Shown here: piece after piece, positions 1 through 8,189 of the stretch
Layout of the letters: each line of letters starts with the position of its first letter
How positions within the stretch are numbered: position 1 is the stretch's first letter
Source of the DNA: Paenibacillus sp. FSL H8-0048
GTDB taxonomy: Bacteria; Bacillota; Bacilli; Paenibacillales; Paenibacillaceae
DNA: 64,000 bases
Reading direction: 5' to 3'
NCBI RefSeq assembly: GCF_038002825.1
Contig: NZ_JBBODF010000001.1
Span: forward strand, 6,138,001 to 6,202,000
The notes under the pieces: model-generated
What the model saw: the letters and a program-made list of their open reading frames with translations, nothing else
What the model was told of the DNA's origin: nothing
The model's database searches: none
Made by a program: the position numbers and the translations under genes

Positions 1-62
1 GGTTTATACGCCGGAGGAGAGTAAAGAGTAGGATGAAAACATTGAAGTAACTGATTCGAAGG

Positions 63-95
63 CGGGACGGAGAATACTCTGTCTCGTCTTTTTTT
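63..95 (+). terminator. Rho-independent terminator
   Basis: A 9-bp stem (63-71 with 78-86, including two G-U pairs) closes a six-base loop and is followed by a run of seven T. It ends a rightward gene lying mostly outside the window. The first ~30 bases may be that gene's C-terminal codons, but too little is present to identify it. Confidence 0.7.
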
Positions 96-192
96 GCTAT
101 GGGTTGGGGAGAATCCGTTATACGTATTATAGAATTAATGTTAAAATGAAAAATTAGGATGAAGAACTTTCTGTAGAGCAGGAGGAATTGAA

Positions 193-1002
193 ATGTCAGG
201 TTATGATCCGGAGCGATTAAATAAGTTTCCCCAATTAACAGGCTCTCAAAGCAAACAACTTCAGGAGGCCTCTTTGAGATATCCACTGGAGTCTTTTCTG
301 ACGAACTACCGAAATGTAGAGGAGATTGGAATTGATTTTGTATATTCTTCTGCTAAGTTAGAGGGAAATACATACTCCAAAGTGGACACCATCAATCTTC
401 TAAAAATGGGCATCACCGCTGGAGGTAAGTTATATTCTGATGCGCAAATGATTCTGAATTTAAGAGATGCCTATAATTTTGTGCTTACTTCAAAAGATAA
501 AGCAATAGATCGTTACTTTATAATTGATGTGCATTCCATCCTGGCCAAAGATTTATTGCCAGCAGCAAATTGCGGAGCTCCACGTGAGGATGCTGTCAGA
601 ATATCTGGAACGGACTACTCCCCCCCTGTGGGCAGAGATTATTTAAATGAGGAATTGAAGTATCTACTTGAGGTGGCTGGAACCATCAACAATCCGTTTG
701 AACGCGCCATTTATCTGAAGCTTAACCTATGTTATCTACAGTATTTTCAAGATATAAACAAACGGACAGCACGCATGGTGCAGACATTCTCACTACTGGG
801 CAATGGAGAAATGCCTCTGCTGGCAGGATATGTGAAGAGTAGCGGTTATATTGAAGCAATCTTAGAGTATTACAATACAGGAAGTTATGTGCCATATCTA
901 TCATGGTTTGTAGCTTCATACAGACAAATGGTGAAGTCTTTAACTGACCTGCCTACAATTACGAAATCCAGATCTGTGGATCTGCGGAATAATAATAACT
1001 GA
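193..1002 (+). CDS. Fic-domain protein with degenerate active site
   Basis: This 269-residue protein resembles Fic/DOC enzymes, which transfer AMP or other nucleotide groups to target hydroxyls. The core motif lies near residues 183-194 and reads QYFQDINKRTAR. The family consensus is HPFxDGNGRxxR, so the catalytic His is Gln183 and both loop glycines are replaced, while Asp187, Asn189 and both Arg remain. An inhibitory-helix motif of the (S/T)xxxE(G/N) type is visible at Ser53-Glu57-Gly58, as in class II Fic proteins that carry their own inhibitor. A good GGAGG site precedes the ATG. The gene is AT-richer than its surroundings, which suggests acquisition. No antitoxin gene adjoins it. It may be catalytically inactive or belong to a Fic subfamily with altered chemistry. 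Confidence 0.8.
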   Translation: MSGYDPERLNKFPQLTGSQSKQLQEASLRYPLESFLTNYRNVEEIGIDFVYSSAKLEGNTYSKVDTINLLKMGITAGGKLYSDAQMILNLRDAYNFVLTSKDKAIDRYFIIDVHSILAKDLLPAANCGAPREDAVRISGTDYSPPVGRDYLNEELKYLLEVAGTINNPFERAIYLKLNLCYLQYFQDINKRTARMVQTFSLLGNGEMPLLAGYVKSSGYIEAILEYYNTGSYVPYLSWFVASYRQMVKSLTDLPTITKSRSVDLRNNNN

Positions 1003-1013
1003 ATTCAAACAGG

Positions 1014-1563
1014 GTGTTAGACAGGAGGCGTATCTTAGTAGAGGGTTCAGCCGCAGAAGTGGAGGGACAGTTGACCGGTATTGGTGAGCAGGGGAATAAG
1101 CTGGCACGGCTTACGTATAAGAGTGGAAAAGACACGGCGGACAAGCTGGAGCGGCTCGCCAGTCTGCTGGAGAACCAGGAGTCTGGCTGGAAGACTGCGT
1201 ATGAGCAGGAGCAGGCACAGCGGCAGCAGAGTGCTGCGGTGCTGCAATCAGCAGCCGAAGCTATAATTGGCTGGCTGGATGATCTGGACGCCCTCACGGC
1301 TGGACGCAGTCAGCAAGAGGGGAGCGCTTCCGATGGATGGGCGCTGCTGACCTGCACTGGCAGGAGCAGATGCTCGGACTAGGCAAGGTATTCGATCCGG
1401 CCCTGTGTGAGGCGGGGCTGGGACCGTCCCTATGTCTCCGAATTCAGAAGCAGCGGTTGCTTATGAGGTGATGTCCGTCTTAAGAAGAGGCTACCTGCTG
1501 GAAGATGGCAGCCTGTACCGTAAGGCCCAAGTCATTACATTATTTAAGGAGGGGCAGTCATGA
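1014..1563 (+). pseudogene. grpE-like nucleotide exchange factor remnant
   Basis: Three successive reading frames each carry part of one GrpE-like protein. The first (from GTG 1014) gives a charged coiled-coil region. The second, from about 1320, contains GLGKVFDPALCEAG, matching the GrpE core around FDPxxHEA. The third, from about 1450, contains VLRRGYLLEDGSLYRKAQV, matching the conserved GrpE C-terminal strand (RRGYxL...LRPAxV). Two frameshifts therefore break the gene. The last frame stops at 1561-1563 and overlaps the following dnaK-like ATG as ATGA, so the original operon coupling is still visible. Intact relatives supply nucleotide exchange for an Hsp70. Confidence 0.72.
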
Positions 1564-1790
1564 ATCAGGAACATACAAGCCATCCTGTCGTAGGGATTGA
1601 CTTGGGGACTACCAACTCTGCTATTGCTTACATTCGTGGCGGTAAGCCGGAGCTTATTGCATCGGCGACCGGGCAATACCTGCTGCCTTCTGTAGTGCTG
1701 ATTGATCCGAAGGGGAACATTATCGTGGGGCAGGATGGCTGGTACGGCAGGCCCGGGAAGTGCTGGAAGGTGTAGAGACAAGCCTGCTTG
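1560..1790 (+). pseudogene. Truncated Hsp70 (DnaK-like) remnant
   Basis: The reading frame opens with a typical Hsp70 nucleotide-binding start, VVGIDLGTTNSAIAYI, followed by LLPSVVLID. This is the phosphate-binding loop and first subdomain of the actin-like ATPase. After about 65 residues the frame leaves the family sequence and stops at 1775. The rest of the ATPase and all of the substrate-binding domain, over 400 residues, are missing. A short stretch after the break (REVLEGVETSLLEG in another frame) may be the original C-terminus, which would fit one large internal deletion. It cannot encode a working chaperone. Confidence 0.8.
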
Positions 1791-2424
1791 AAGGATGAAT
1801 TCAACATCATCAACTGCGCCCAGACACGGTACCCGCACAAGATCCAAGCAGATTATTACAAGCTGCTGGGGGTACGGGTGAATGGGACCCCGCAATCGAT
1901 TAAGTCGCTTATGTCTCCAAGATCAAGGAATTCCCGCCTGAGCGTTATCCGGAGGAATTCCAGAATATACGCAAGGCTTATGATATCTTGCGTGATCCTG
2001 CCCGGCGCGCGGAATATGATTTCACGCGCAAATATGGCGACTCCGTGGAAGGGATTCTCGCTCAGGCTGGAGAGGCATTCGCTTCAGGGAATTACCCGCT
2101 GGCGGAAGAGCTATATCTGAAGGCGCTGGAGACCCAGCCGGAACGAAGCTGATTCTGGAGATTGACCGGCTGGTGCGAGATAAGCAGATCTATCCCGGTA
2201 TCAAAATGCAGGCAGTGTCCTTCTTCAAGGATGAAATCCGTAGGAAGGCTGAAGGGGAAGCAGAGGAGATGGATGATACTTTCAATCCAATGGATCTCCT
2301 CGATGACCTGGGTGGACCGGGAACAACCGATTATTTCATGGAGGAAGGCATTCGTCAAATGAAACGCAAATATCCTCAGGTCTATAAGGTATATCAAGAG
2401 CAGTGGGACAAGCTGCTGCCGTAG
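1788..2424 (+). pseudogene. J-domain-like co-chaperone remnant
   Basis: Pieces of one protein are spread over three frames. DYYKLLGV (about 1845) resembles helix I of a J domain. A second frame from about 1912 carries KEFPPERYPEEFQNIRKAYDILRD followed by an RRAEYD motif, as in J-domain helices III-IV, then a TPR-like helix pair (AFASGNYPLAEELYLKALE). The third frame, ending at 2424, holds an acidic C-terminal region. The expected HPD tripeptide is replaced by PPE in the loop. At least two frameshifts separate the parts. With the preceding grpE and dnaK remnants it forms a decayed three-gene Hsp70 cassette. Confidence 0.68.
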
Positions 2425-2440
2425 TTTGAAGTACACGGGT

Positions 2441-2484
2441 AATAACCCGCAGCTCTGGAGTCTTCTCCTGAACTGCGGGTTATT
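2441..2484. terminator. Bidirectional terminator between convergent units
   Basis: A perfect 12-bp stem (AATAACCCGCAG with CTGCGGGTTATT) closes a 20-base loop. It lies between the decayed chaperone cassette on the plus strand and the histidine kinase operon on the minus strand. The stem ends supply short T runs in both directions. Confidence 0.75.
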
Positions 2485-2510
2485 TATGCTGCCGTTATGG
2501 AGCGGGCGGT

Positions 2511-5500
2511 TCAGCCCTGCCTCCGCTCAGGAATCACAAAGGATACTGTAGTGCCAACGTCAGGCTGGCTGCGGATCACGAGGCCTTCGCCGTAGAGCTG
2601 GGTCAGGCGCCGGTTGGTGTTCAGCAGGCCGATGCCGCGGTGGGCCTGGAAGGTGTCGTCGAGCAGGCGGACCACCTGCTCCCCGCTCATGCCCTTGCCG
2701 TTATCCTCCACCTCGAAGGAGGTGTATCCTTGCTGGCGGTGAATGCGGATCTGGAGCTTGCCTCCGGCTTTGCGGCTCAGCAGGCCGTGTCTGACGGCGT
2801 TCTCCACAAGCGGCTGAAGGGTGAGCGGAGGAAGCAGCAGCTCAATGCCGGGATCAACCTCCCTTTCAATCTGCAGACGTTCCTCGAAGCGCGCCTTCTC
2901 AATGAAGAGATAGGACTCTATTAGCTCCAGCTCATGGGATAATCCGACGAGCTGCTGTGAGTTCATATAATCGAAGCTGATGCGCAGGTAGGAGGAGAAG
3001 GCCTCGCCGAGACCACGCATCTTCGGCAGGTCGAATTCACTCAGCGCCAGCAGCGCGTTCAGCGTATTGAACAGGAAATGCGGCTGAATCTGTGCCTGGA
3101 GATAAGCTGCCTCCATCCGCAGGCTCTGGGTAACGGACTGCTTCAGTCCGGTCAGTGAGCGGACCCGGTATTTCAGCTCCAGGGCGTCCACCGGCTTGGC
3201 AACATAATCATTGGCTCCGGCCAGGAAGCCGGTATAGATGTCTGCCGGCTGGTTGCGGGCTGTGAGCAGCAGGATCGGCAGCTCCGAGAGGGAGAAGCGC
3301 TGCCGGACGATCCGCGTCAATTCATAGCCGGACATGTACGGCATCATCACATCGGCGATCAGCAGGTCCCACGGCTCGGTACCCAGCAGCTCCAGGGCTT
3401 CCTCGGCGCTGGTGGCGGTGACCAGCTGATAATGCTCTGCCGAGAGCATGCTGGAGAGCACCTTGAGATTGACCGGATCATCATCGACGGCCAGGATCAG
3501 AGACTTGGCCTCCTGGGCGGCATCCTGTATCTTCGGCGGATTCGTTAACTCCACAGGGACTGTGAGATTGCGGATATCGGACTGCTGTAATAGCAGCCGG
3601 CTCTCCTCAAGCAGCAGCCCTTGCAGATCCGGGTTGTCCGGCTGCCCTGCGGCGGCTGTATCCTGATCGGTGTTCTCCCGTGCACCGGCAGAGGAGGCCA
3701 GCGGAAGAGTGAATGTGAACACGGACCCTTTTCCCGGCTCAGAGTCTAGTGTAAGGTTACCGCCGTGCAGCTCGGTCAGCTGCTTGCTGATGCTTAAGCC
3801 GAGGCCGATACCGCCGCCGTCAATGATGCCTTTGCTGCCTTGCTCATACGGCGAGAAGATCCGCGCCTGGGTCTCCTTGTCGATTCCTGCTCCGGTATCG
3901 GCTACGCTGATCCACGCAAGCTTGCCGTCGGCTGCAGCGGATACGGTGACCGTTCCGGCTTGCGTGTACTTGATTGCATTGTGCAGCAGGTTATAGAGGA
4001 TCTGCACAATCCGCTTCTCATCCCCCCAGACCGGCGGCAATGAAGCGGGAAGCTCATTACGCAGCTGCAGCCGTGTGCCTTCGATCATGAATTCGAACAT
4101 CCCCAGCACGCCCGAGACCAGTGAACCCATGGCCAGCGGCTCGCGCTGGAGCACAATCCGCTTCTCCTGCAGACGGGTCACATCAAGCAGATCGTTAAGC
4201 ATGAGGGACATCCGGTGGCTGATCGTAATGAGCAGCTCCAGATCCTTAGAGCTCTGTTCGTCCAGCACCTGCTGTTCCTTGGAGGCTACTGTCTGGGCAA
4301 TGCTGATAATGCCGTGCAGCGGTGTCCGCAGCTCATGGGAGGTATTGGCCAGGAATTCGTCCTTCTTCCGGTCGCTCTCCTTCAGCTGCAGGTTGAGCAG
4401 CCGGTTCTCCTCCGCATTGCGGAAGTACCGCTTGAACCAGTAAGAAGAGAAGCCGATAATGGCTGCAATGACATCTACAGGATAATACAGAATACTCCCC
4501 TTGGCATTGGATTCCAAGGCCCCGCCAATGATGCTGGAGCCGATGGCCGCGGCAGCAAACAGCAGGAAGAAGGAATCCTGCTCCTGCCTCATGACCATCC
4601 GGCCGATAGAATAGATGACTCCGGCTACCGGAAGCAGGTAGAAAACGGAGAAGAACGGTCTGGCATAGACCACGTAATGTGCTGGTAAGATCAGAACATA
4701 AGCGGTATAGAGCAGGAGACCCAGCTGATAGATTTTGAACAGACGGCCGGGGCGCTCGTAGGCCGAGAAGCTGCGCGTCAGCAGCAGCATGAACAGAGAC
4801 AACGCAGGATAGGCCAGCATTTTGAGCTTCAGTGCCCATGTATAGTTAATAGGGAACCAGATCAGCAGAATCGTATCGTTATCCACTACAATGGTAGCTG
4901 CTACTGCCATCAGCAGGAGGAAGAAGAGCAGAAACGCCCGCTGCTTCCGGTTAAAAAAGAATAAAATCCCCGCATACAGCGCGTGCAGCAGCATGATCAT
5001 GAACGCCACCAGCTGGAAGCCGATGGAATACATCCGTTCCGTATCCACCGCGGCTTGGGAGCCGAAACGGATCGATCTTACAATCCCGCCCTCCACCGGA
5101 TGGTCGTAGTTGGCTGCCCGGACGAGGAGAACAATCTCCTGCCTTCCCGGATTCTCGTAGGCTGCTGTGTAAGAGACCGCCTTAGGGATATAGTCCCCGC
5201 TATCCGTGGACAGCTTCCCGAAGCTCGTCTCTCTCTGCTCGTTAATATCGATGCTGGAGGTGGCCTGAATGCGCTGAATCCAGAAGCCGTAAGACTCCGT
5301 CTGTGACGGGTCTACGAGTATACGCAGCTTGTATGTGCCATAGCCCAGCGAGGATTGCTCTCCTTCCGGGAAGCCGCTGCTCCAGTCGCCGGGAACCTGG
5401 ACCACATGCGGTGTGGCCGCAGCAAGTAGGGCGGAATCCTCATAGCCCAGGAGCTGGCCGGGATAGAACTCCCACTCTCCATCGAGCTGGATGGACGGGG

Positions 5501-5699
5501 AATTCCCGAAGTCCCAGCCCCGCATATCCAGCACACCTTGCTGTGCCTCGGGATGCTCAGACGCTGTATTGGCATTGAACCACAGATAGCGCAGACTGAT
5601 CAGAATGGTTAAGTAAAGAAGCAGCAACAGAGCCTGCTTGGGGTTGAATCTGGCTCGGGCCTTCATTAGGTGTGTACTCATCGAGGTTATCTTCATCAT
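2511..5699 (-). CDS. Hybrid sensor histidine kinase with second LytS-type transmitter
   Basis: The 1062-residue protein has an N-terminal membrane anchor (about 22-41), an extracellular jelly-roll sensor region of the 7TMR-DISM type (60-205) and seven membrane segments (225-420). A HisKA domain follows with phospho-acceptor His455 in SHELRTPLH and an ATPase domain (DTGAGI, GLGLSISKQ). Next is a receiver domain (about 732-850; Asp783, Lys835). It ends in a second, LytS/YesM-like transmitter with QIQPHFLFNTLNALL (His874), Asn967 in the N box and a GIGLLNTNRR lid. This signal-transduction architecture is known in Paenibacillus; the ligand is unknown and probably extracellular. It lies 36 bp after the DMT transporter and is probably co-transcribed. 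The start at 5699 has only a weak ribosome site; an in-frame ATG at 5666 is possible. Confidence 0.9.
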   Translation of the reverse strand: MMKITSMSTHLMKARARFNPKQALLLLLYLTILISLRYLWFNANTASEHPEAQQGVLDMRGWDFGNSPSIQLDGEWEFYPGQLLGYEDSALLAAATPHVVQVPGDWSSGFPEGEQSSLGYGTYKLRILVDPSQTESYGFWIQRIQATSSIDINEQRETSFGKLSTDSGDYIPKAVSYTAAYENPGRQEIVLLVRAANYDHPVEGGIVRSIRFGSQAAVDTERMYSIGFQLVAFMIMLLHALYAGILFFFNRKQRAFLLFFLLLMAVAATIVVDNDTILLIWFPINYTWALKLKMLAYPALSLFMLLLTRSFSAYERPGRLFKIYQLGLLLYTAYVLILPAHYVVYARPFFSVFYLLPVAGVIYSIGRMVMRQEQDSFFLLFAAAAIGSSIIGGALESNAKGSILYYPVDVIAAIIGFSSYWFKRYFRNAEENRLLNLQLKESDRKKDEFLANTSHELRTPLHGIISIAQTVASKEQQVLDEQSSKDLELLITISHRMSLMLNDLLDVTRLQEKRIVLQREPLAMGSLVSGVLGMFEFMIEGTRLQLRNELPASLPPVWGDEKRIVQILYNLLHNAIKYTQAGTVTVSAAADGKLAWISVADTGAGIDKETQARIFSPYEQGSKGIIDGGGIGLGLSISKQLTELHGGNLTLDSEPGKGSVFTFTLPLASSAGARENTDQDTAAAGQPDNPDLQGLLLEESRLLLQQSDIRNLTVPVELTNPPKIQDAAQEAKSLILAVDDDPVNLKVLSSMLSAEHYQLVTATSAEEALELLGTEPWDLLIADVMMPYMSGYELTRIVRQRFSLSELPILLLTARNQPADIYTGFLAGANDYVAKPVDALELKYRVRSLTGLKQSVTQSLRMEAAYLQAQIQPHFLFNTLNALLALSEFDLPKMRGLGEAFSSYLRISFDYMNSQQLVGLSHELELIESYLFIEKARFEERLQIEREVDPGIELLLPPLTLQPLVENAVRHGLLSRKAGGKLQIRIHRQQGYTSFEVEDNGKGMSGEQVVRLLDDTFQAHRGIGLLNTNRRLTQLYGEGLVIRSQPDVGTTVSFVIPERRQG

Positions 5700-5735
5700 A
5701 CGGTTTCAATTCGACATCTGTGATCCTTATCCTGC

Positions 5736-6680
5736 TTACCCCCAGATGCCAATTAACAGAATTCCGCAAAAAATGACAACCGAGCATATCATCCGCCGCA
5801 CGCCCTGACGCTCCTTCAAGAGCAGCACACCGAGGAGCGTAGCGAATATGGTGCCGATCTCCCGCAGCGGGCTGATATGAGCGAGCGGCGCCTGCTGAAG
5901 TGCGAACAGGAACAGCAGATAGGAGCCCGGGTTGAGCACGCTGCCCAGCAGGATGGTGAATGTGTTGCGTCGCCACTCTTCAAGCAGCTTCCGCGATCTC
6001 AGGACGGCGGGGGTCAGTCCGGCAACAAAGCCGATATTGGTCACCTCAAGCAGCGCCAGCGGCGACATATGCTGAAGGTTCAGCTTATCGACGAACACGT
6101 AGCAGGTAGTGCATAATCCCACGCAGAGGGCCATGAGCATCGGTGTGTAATAGCCTAAGGTGGTGCCGGGGCGGGATGCAGCTGGAGTCCCGGACACAGA
6201 TATAGAGCCGGATGAAGCCAGGGTGCCGGACACAGACCCAGAGCCGGATGAAGCCGGGTGGCTTCTTCTGGAGCCTATTCCGCTGAGGACAGCGAAGCCG
6301 CCGAGCATGCAGCAGATCCCGATCCAACCGTAGACAGACAAGGATTCCTTCAGGAAAATAACGCCGATCAGCGGGATCAGCAGCGTGCTTGTCCCCCGCA
6401 TCACCGGGTAGATCTGGGACAGATCGCCCATCTCATAGGTTATGGATAAAAGCCAGGAATACAAGGCCTGCAGCGCTACAGACAGCAGCAGCAGGGCGTA
6501 AGCGCCGGCGGCCAGCGGCTGCGTCCACAGCTCGATAAGCAGCACCGGCAGCAGCAGCACTGTGGAGACCATCATGATCGACCACAGGAAGATGCTTTTA
6601 TTCAGGCTTCTTTTGGTGAACATGCTCCACACCGCGTGGCACATTCCGGAAGCCAGCACCAAAAGAATTGGCAGCAGCAT
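5736..6680 (-). CDS. DMT-superfamily (EamA-type) permease
   Basis: The 314-residue membrane protein has about ten hydrophobic helices in two halves, the pattern of drug/metabolite transporters. These move metabolites across the cytoplasmic membrane; the substrate cannot be told from sequence. The first half ends near residue 135 (CMLGGFAVLSGIG) and the second begins near 175. Between them is an unusual Ser/Gly/Thr-rich linker made of two near-identical 12-residue repeats encoded by a 36-bp tandem duplication. A good GAGGGG site precedes the ATG. The gene starts 26 bp after the metallophosphoesterase and ends 36 bp before the hybrid kinase, so the three form one leftward operon. Confidence 0.85.
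   Translation of the reverse strand: MLLPILLVLASGMCHAVWSMFTKRSLNKSIFLWSIMMVSTVLLLPVLLIELWTQPLAAGAYALLLLSVALQALYSWLLSITYEMGDLSQIYPVMRGTSTLLIPLIGVIFLKESLSVYGWIGICCMLGGFAVLSGIGSRRSHPASSGSGSVSGTLASSGSISVSGTPAASRPGTTLGYYTPMLMALCVGLCTTCYVFVDKLNLQHMSPLALLEVTNIGFVAGLTPAVLRSRKLLEEWRRNTFTILLGSVLNPGSYLLFLFALQQAPLAHISPLREIGTIFATLLGVLLLKERQGVRRMICSVVIFCGILLIGIWG
6190..6261. repeat. 36-bp tandem duplication in the permease linker
   Basis: Two adjacent 36-bp copies begin at 6190 and 6226, both opening with CCGGACACAG and differing at a few positions. They encode a repeated Ser/Gly/Thr-rich 12-residue stretch in the loop between the two halves of the transporter, so copy number can change without a frameshift. 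Confidence 0.85.
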
Positions 6681-6706
6681 AGATTGTCAGCCCCTCAAGA
6701 AGTAAG

Positions 6707-7675
6707 TTAGTGTTGTGAACCCTGCAGCAGGGGAGGTGTATGGGCAGGCTGTTCGGTACAACGGGAGCCGTCTGCCAGCCGGAGCCAGGTATCGAAGGAC
6801 GGATGGTCCTGCTTCAGACGGATGACACGCGCCCCCCGTTTGAGGTTGTCGTGCCCGTAAGTATTATAGCCGGTTGCCCGGCCATAGCTTAGGCGGATGC
6901 CATGCAGCGTGCCGGTGAAATCATTGATATGGTCATGTCCGCAAAAGGTGCCCGCCACATCGCCCATCTCTACAAGCGCAGCGAATAATCCTGAATTCAG
7001 AACCGGAGCGCAGACCCGTTCATACTTGTGTCCGTAACAAACCTGGGTGTTCCACATCTCGTCATATTCGGGCAGCGGGATATGGAAGAACGCCAGCGCC
7101 GGCCGCTTCGCTTGACCTTCTCCGGGATTCAGCCGTGCAGACTGCTCTGCCAGCCATTCCATCTGGTTACGCCGGACCCAGCTATACCCGGGAATCTGTT
7201 CCAGCGGAGAGTAGGCACCTGTATCGAGCATATAGAGGATGGCTCCCGCATGATTGCCCGTGCCTTCAATCTCCAGGACGTAATTGCTTGAACCGGCCAG
7301 CTCCGCCGGACCAGCCTCAGCCAGACACTGCGGGGACTCCTGCGCAATCTCCATCAGCTCGCTGTAGGTCACTCCGTTCTCTGTGTCGTGGTTGCCGAAT
7401 ACAAACGCCCAAGGTACACCGGAATTCATTACAGCAGCCACGGCATCGCGGAAGGCCTGCTTGGGGTCCTGGCAAGGAAGCTCGCCTTCACGGACCGGAC
7501 CTGTATAAATGGTATCCCCTGTAAAAATAACCAGGTCGGGCTGCTCCGCCTTCAGCACCAGCTCCATCAGCTCCCGGGTCTGCTGGTCCTCTGCTCTTCC
7601 ATCCATCCAGTGGAGGTCAGTGAACTGTACGATGGTGAAGGTACCGTCTGGCCGAAATGATAATTTACTGTTCAT
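6707..7675 (-). CDS. Calcineurin-like metallophosphoesterase
   Basis: The 322-residue protein carries the metallophosphatase motifs in order: FTDLHW (DxH), FTGDT (GD), FGNHDTE (GNHD), FHIPLPEY and CGHDHINDF (GHxH). These bind the two active-site metal ions that hydrolyse phosphomono- or diesters. It resembles the single-domain phosphohydrolase/purple-acid-phosphatase-like group. No signal peptide is evident, so it is probably cytoplasmic. The start at 7675 is chosen because AGAGAGGGG lies just upstream; an earlier in-frame ATG at 7777 has no ribosome site and would add 34 residues of non-family sequence. It is the first gene of the leftward operon with the permease and hybrid kinase. The substrate is unknown. 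Confidence 0.88.
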   Translation of the reverse strand: MNSKLSFRPDGTFTIVQFTDLHWMDGRAEDQQTRELMELVLKAEQPDLVIFTGDTIYTGPVREGELPCQDPKQAFRDAVAAVMNSGVPWAFVFGNHDTENGVTYSELMEIAQESPQCLAEAGPAELAGSSNYVLEIEGTGNHAGAILYMLDTGAYSPLEQIPGYSWVRRNQMEWLAEQSARLNPGEGQAKRPALAFFHIPLPEYDEMWNTQVCYGHKYERVCAPVLNSGLFAALVEMGDVAGTFCGHDHINDFTGTLHGIRLSYGRATGYNTYGHDNLKRGARVIRLKQDHPSFDTWLRLADGSRCTEQPAHTPPLLQGSQH

Positions 7676-8189
7676 GCGGGAAATCCCCTCTCTTGTCAAT
7701 CCGATTATGGGTAAGGCAGTAAGGCGTGTGGTGATGTAACAGTGTAGAGTTGTCGACTTGATCTGTTGTTGATTCATGTTTCTTTATGTTGTTTCATGTT
7801 GATTTTAGGCTCGTTTAGTTATTCTGTCAAGCCGCCTTTGTTGCTGATTGTATTCCATACAATAGAATTAGCGCGATATTGGGCAAAAGCTGATTCTGCT
7901 GCAGTTTATACATTAGATTTTACTAATATAGCTTCCAAACCTCCTCTTAGCAGAATTCTAGTGTACAAAGTGCAGCAGAGGCTATTTTCGGACGATTTTG
8001 GAGTAATCTGCTGTATAAAGTACAATGTGTGCTAGACCTACATAGCTATGTATGTAGGATGTTTCTGTGGCAGGGGTCTCGCATTGACAAGTGAAATTCA
8101 GATTCATATACTGGTGAAAACAACATCAATACACTAGAAACAACATTTTGACTAGAGGTACCCAACAAAAATTTGAATTTACTAACTAG
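7676..8189. other. Gene-free region upstream of the metallophosphoesterase
   Basis: I see no convincing gene here. The region is AT-rich. It contains three related 18-bp elements around 7895-7912 (plus), 7962-7979 (inverted) and 8007-8024 (plus), built on TCTGCTG...TACA, which together could form long hairpins. The promoter of the leftward operon presumably lies in this interval. Confidence 0.5.
7895..8024. repeat. Cluster of inverted TCTGCTG...TACA elements
   Basis: TCTGCTGCAGTTTATACA at 7895-7912 is nearly the reverse complement of the element at 7962-7979 (TGTACAAAGTGCAGCAGA). A third, plus-oriented relative follows at 8007-8024. The inverted pair could fold into an imperfect stem with a ~50-base loop. 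Function is unknown. Confidence 0.55.
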
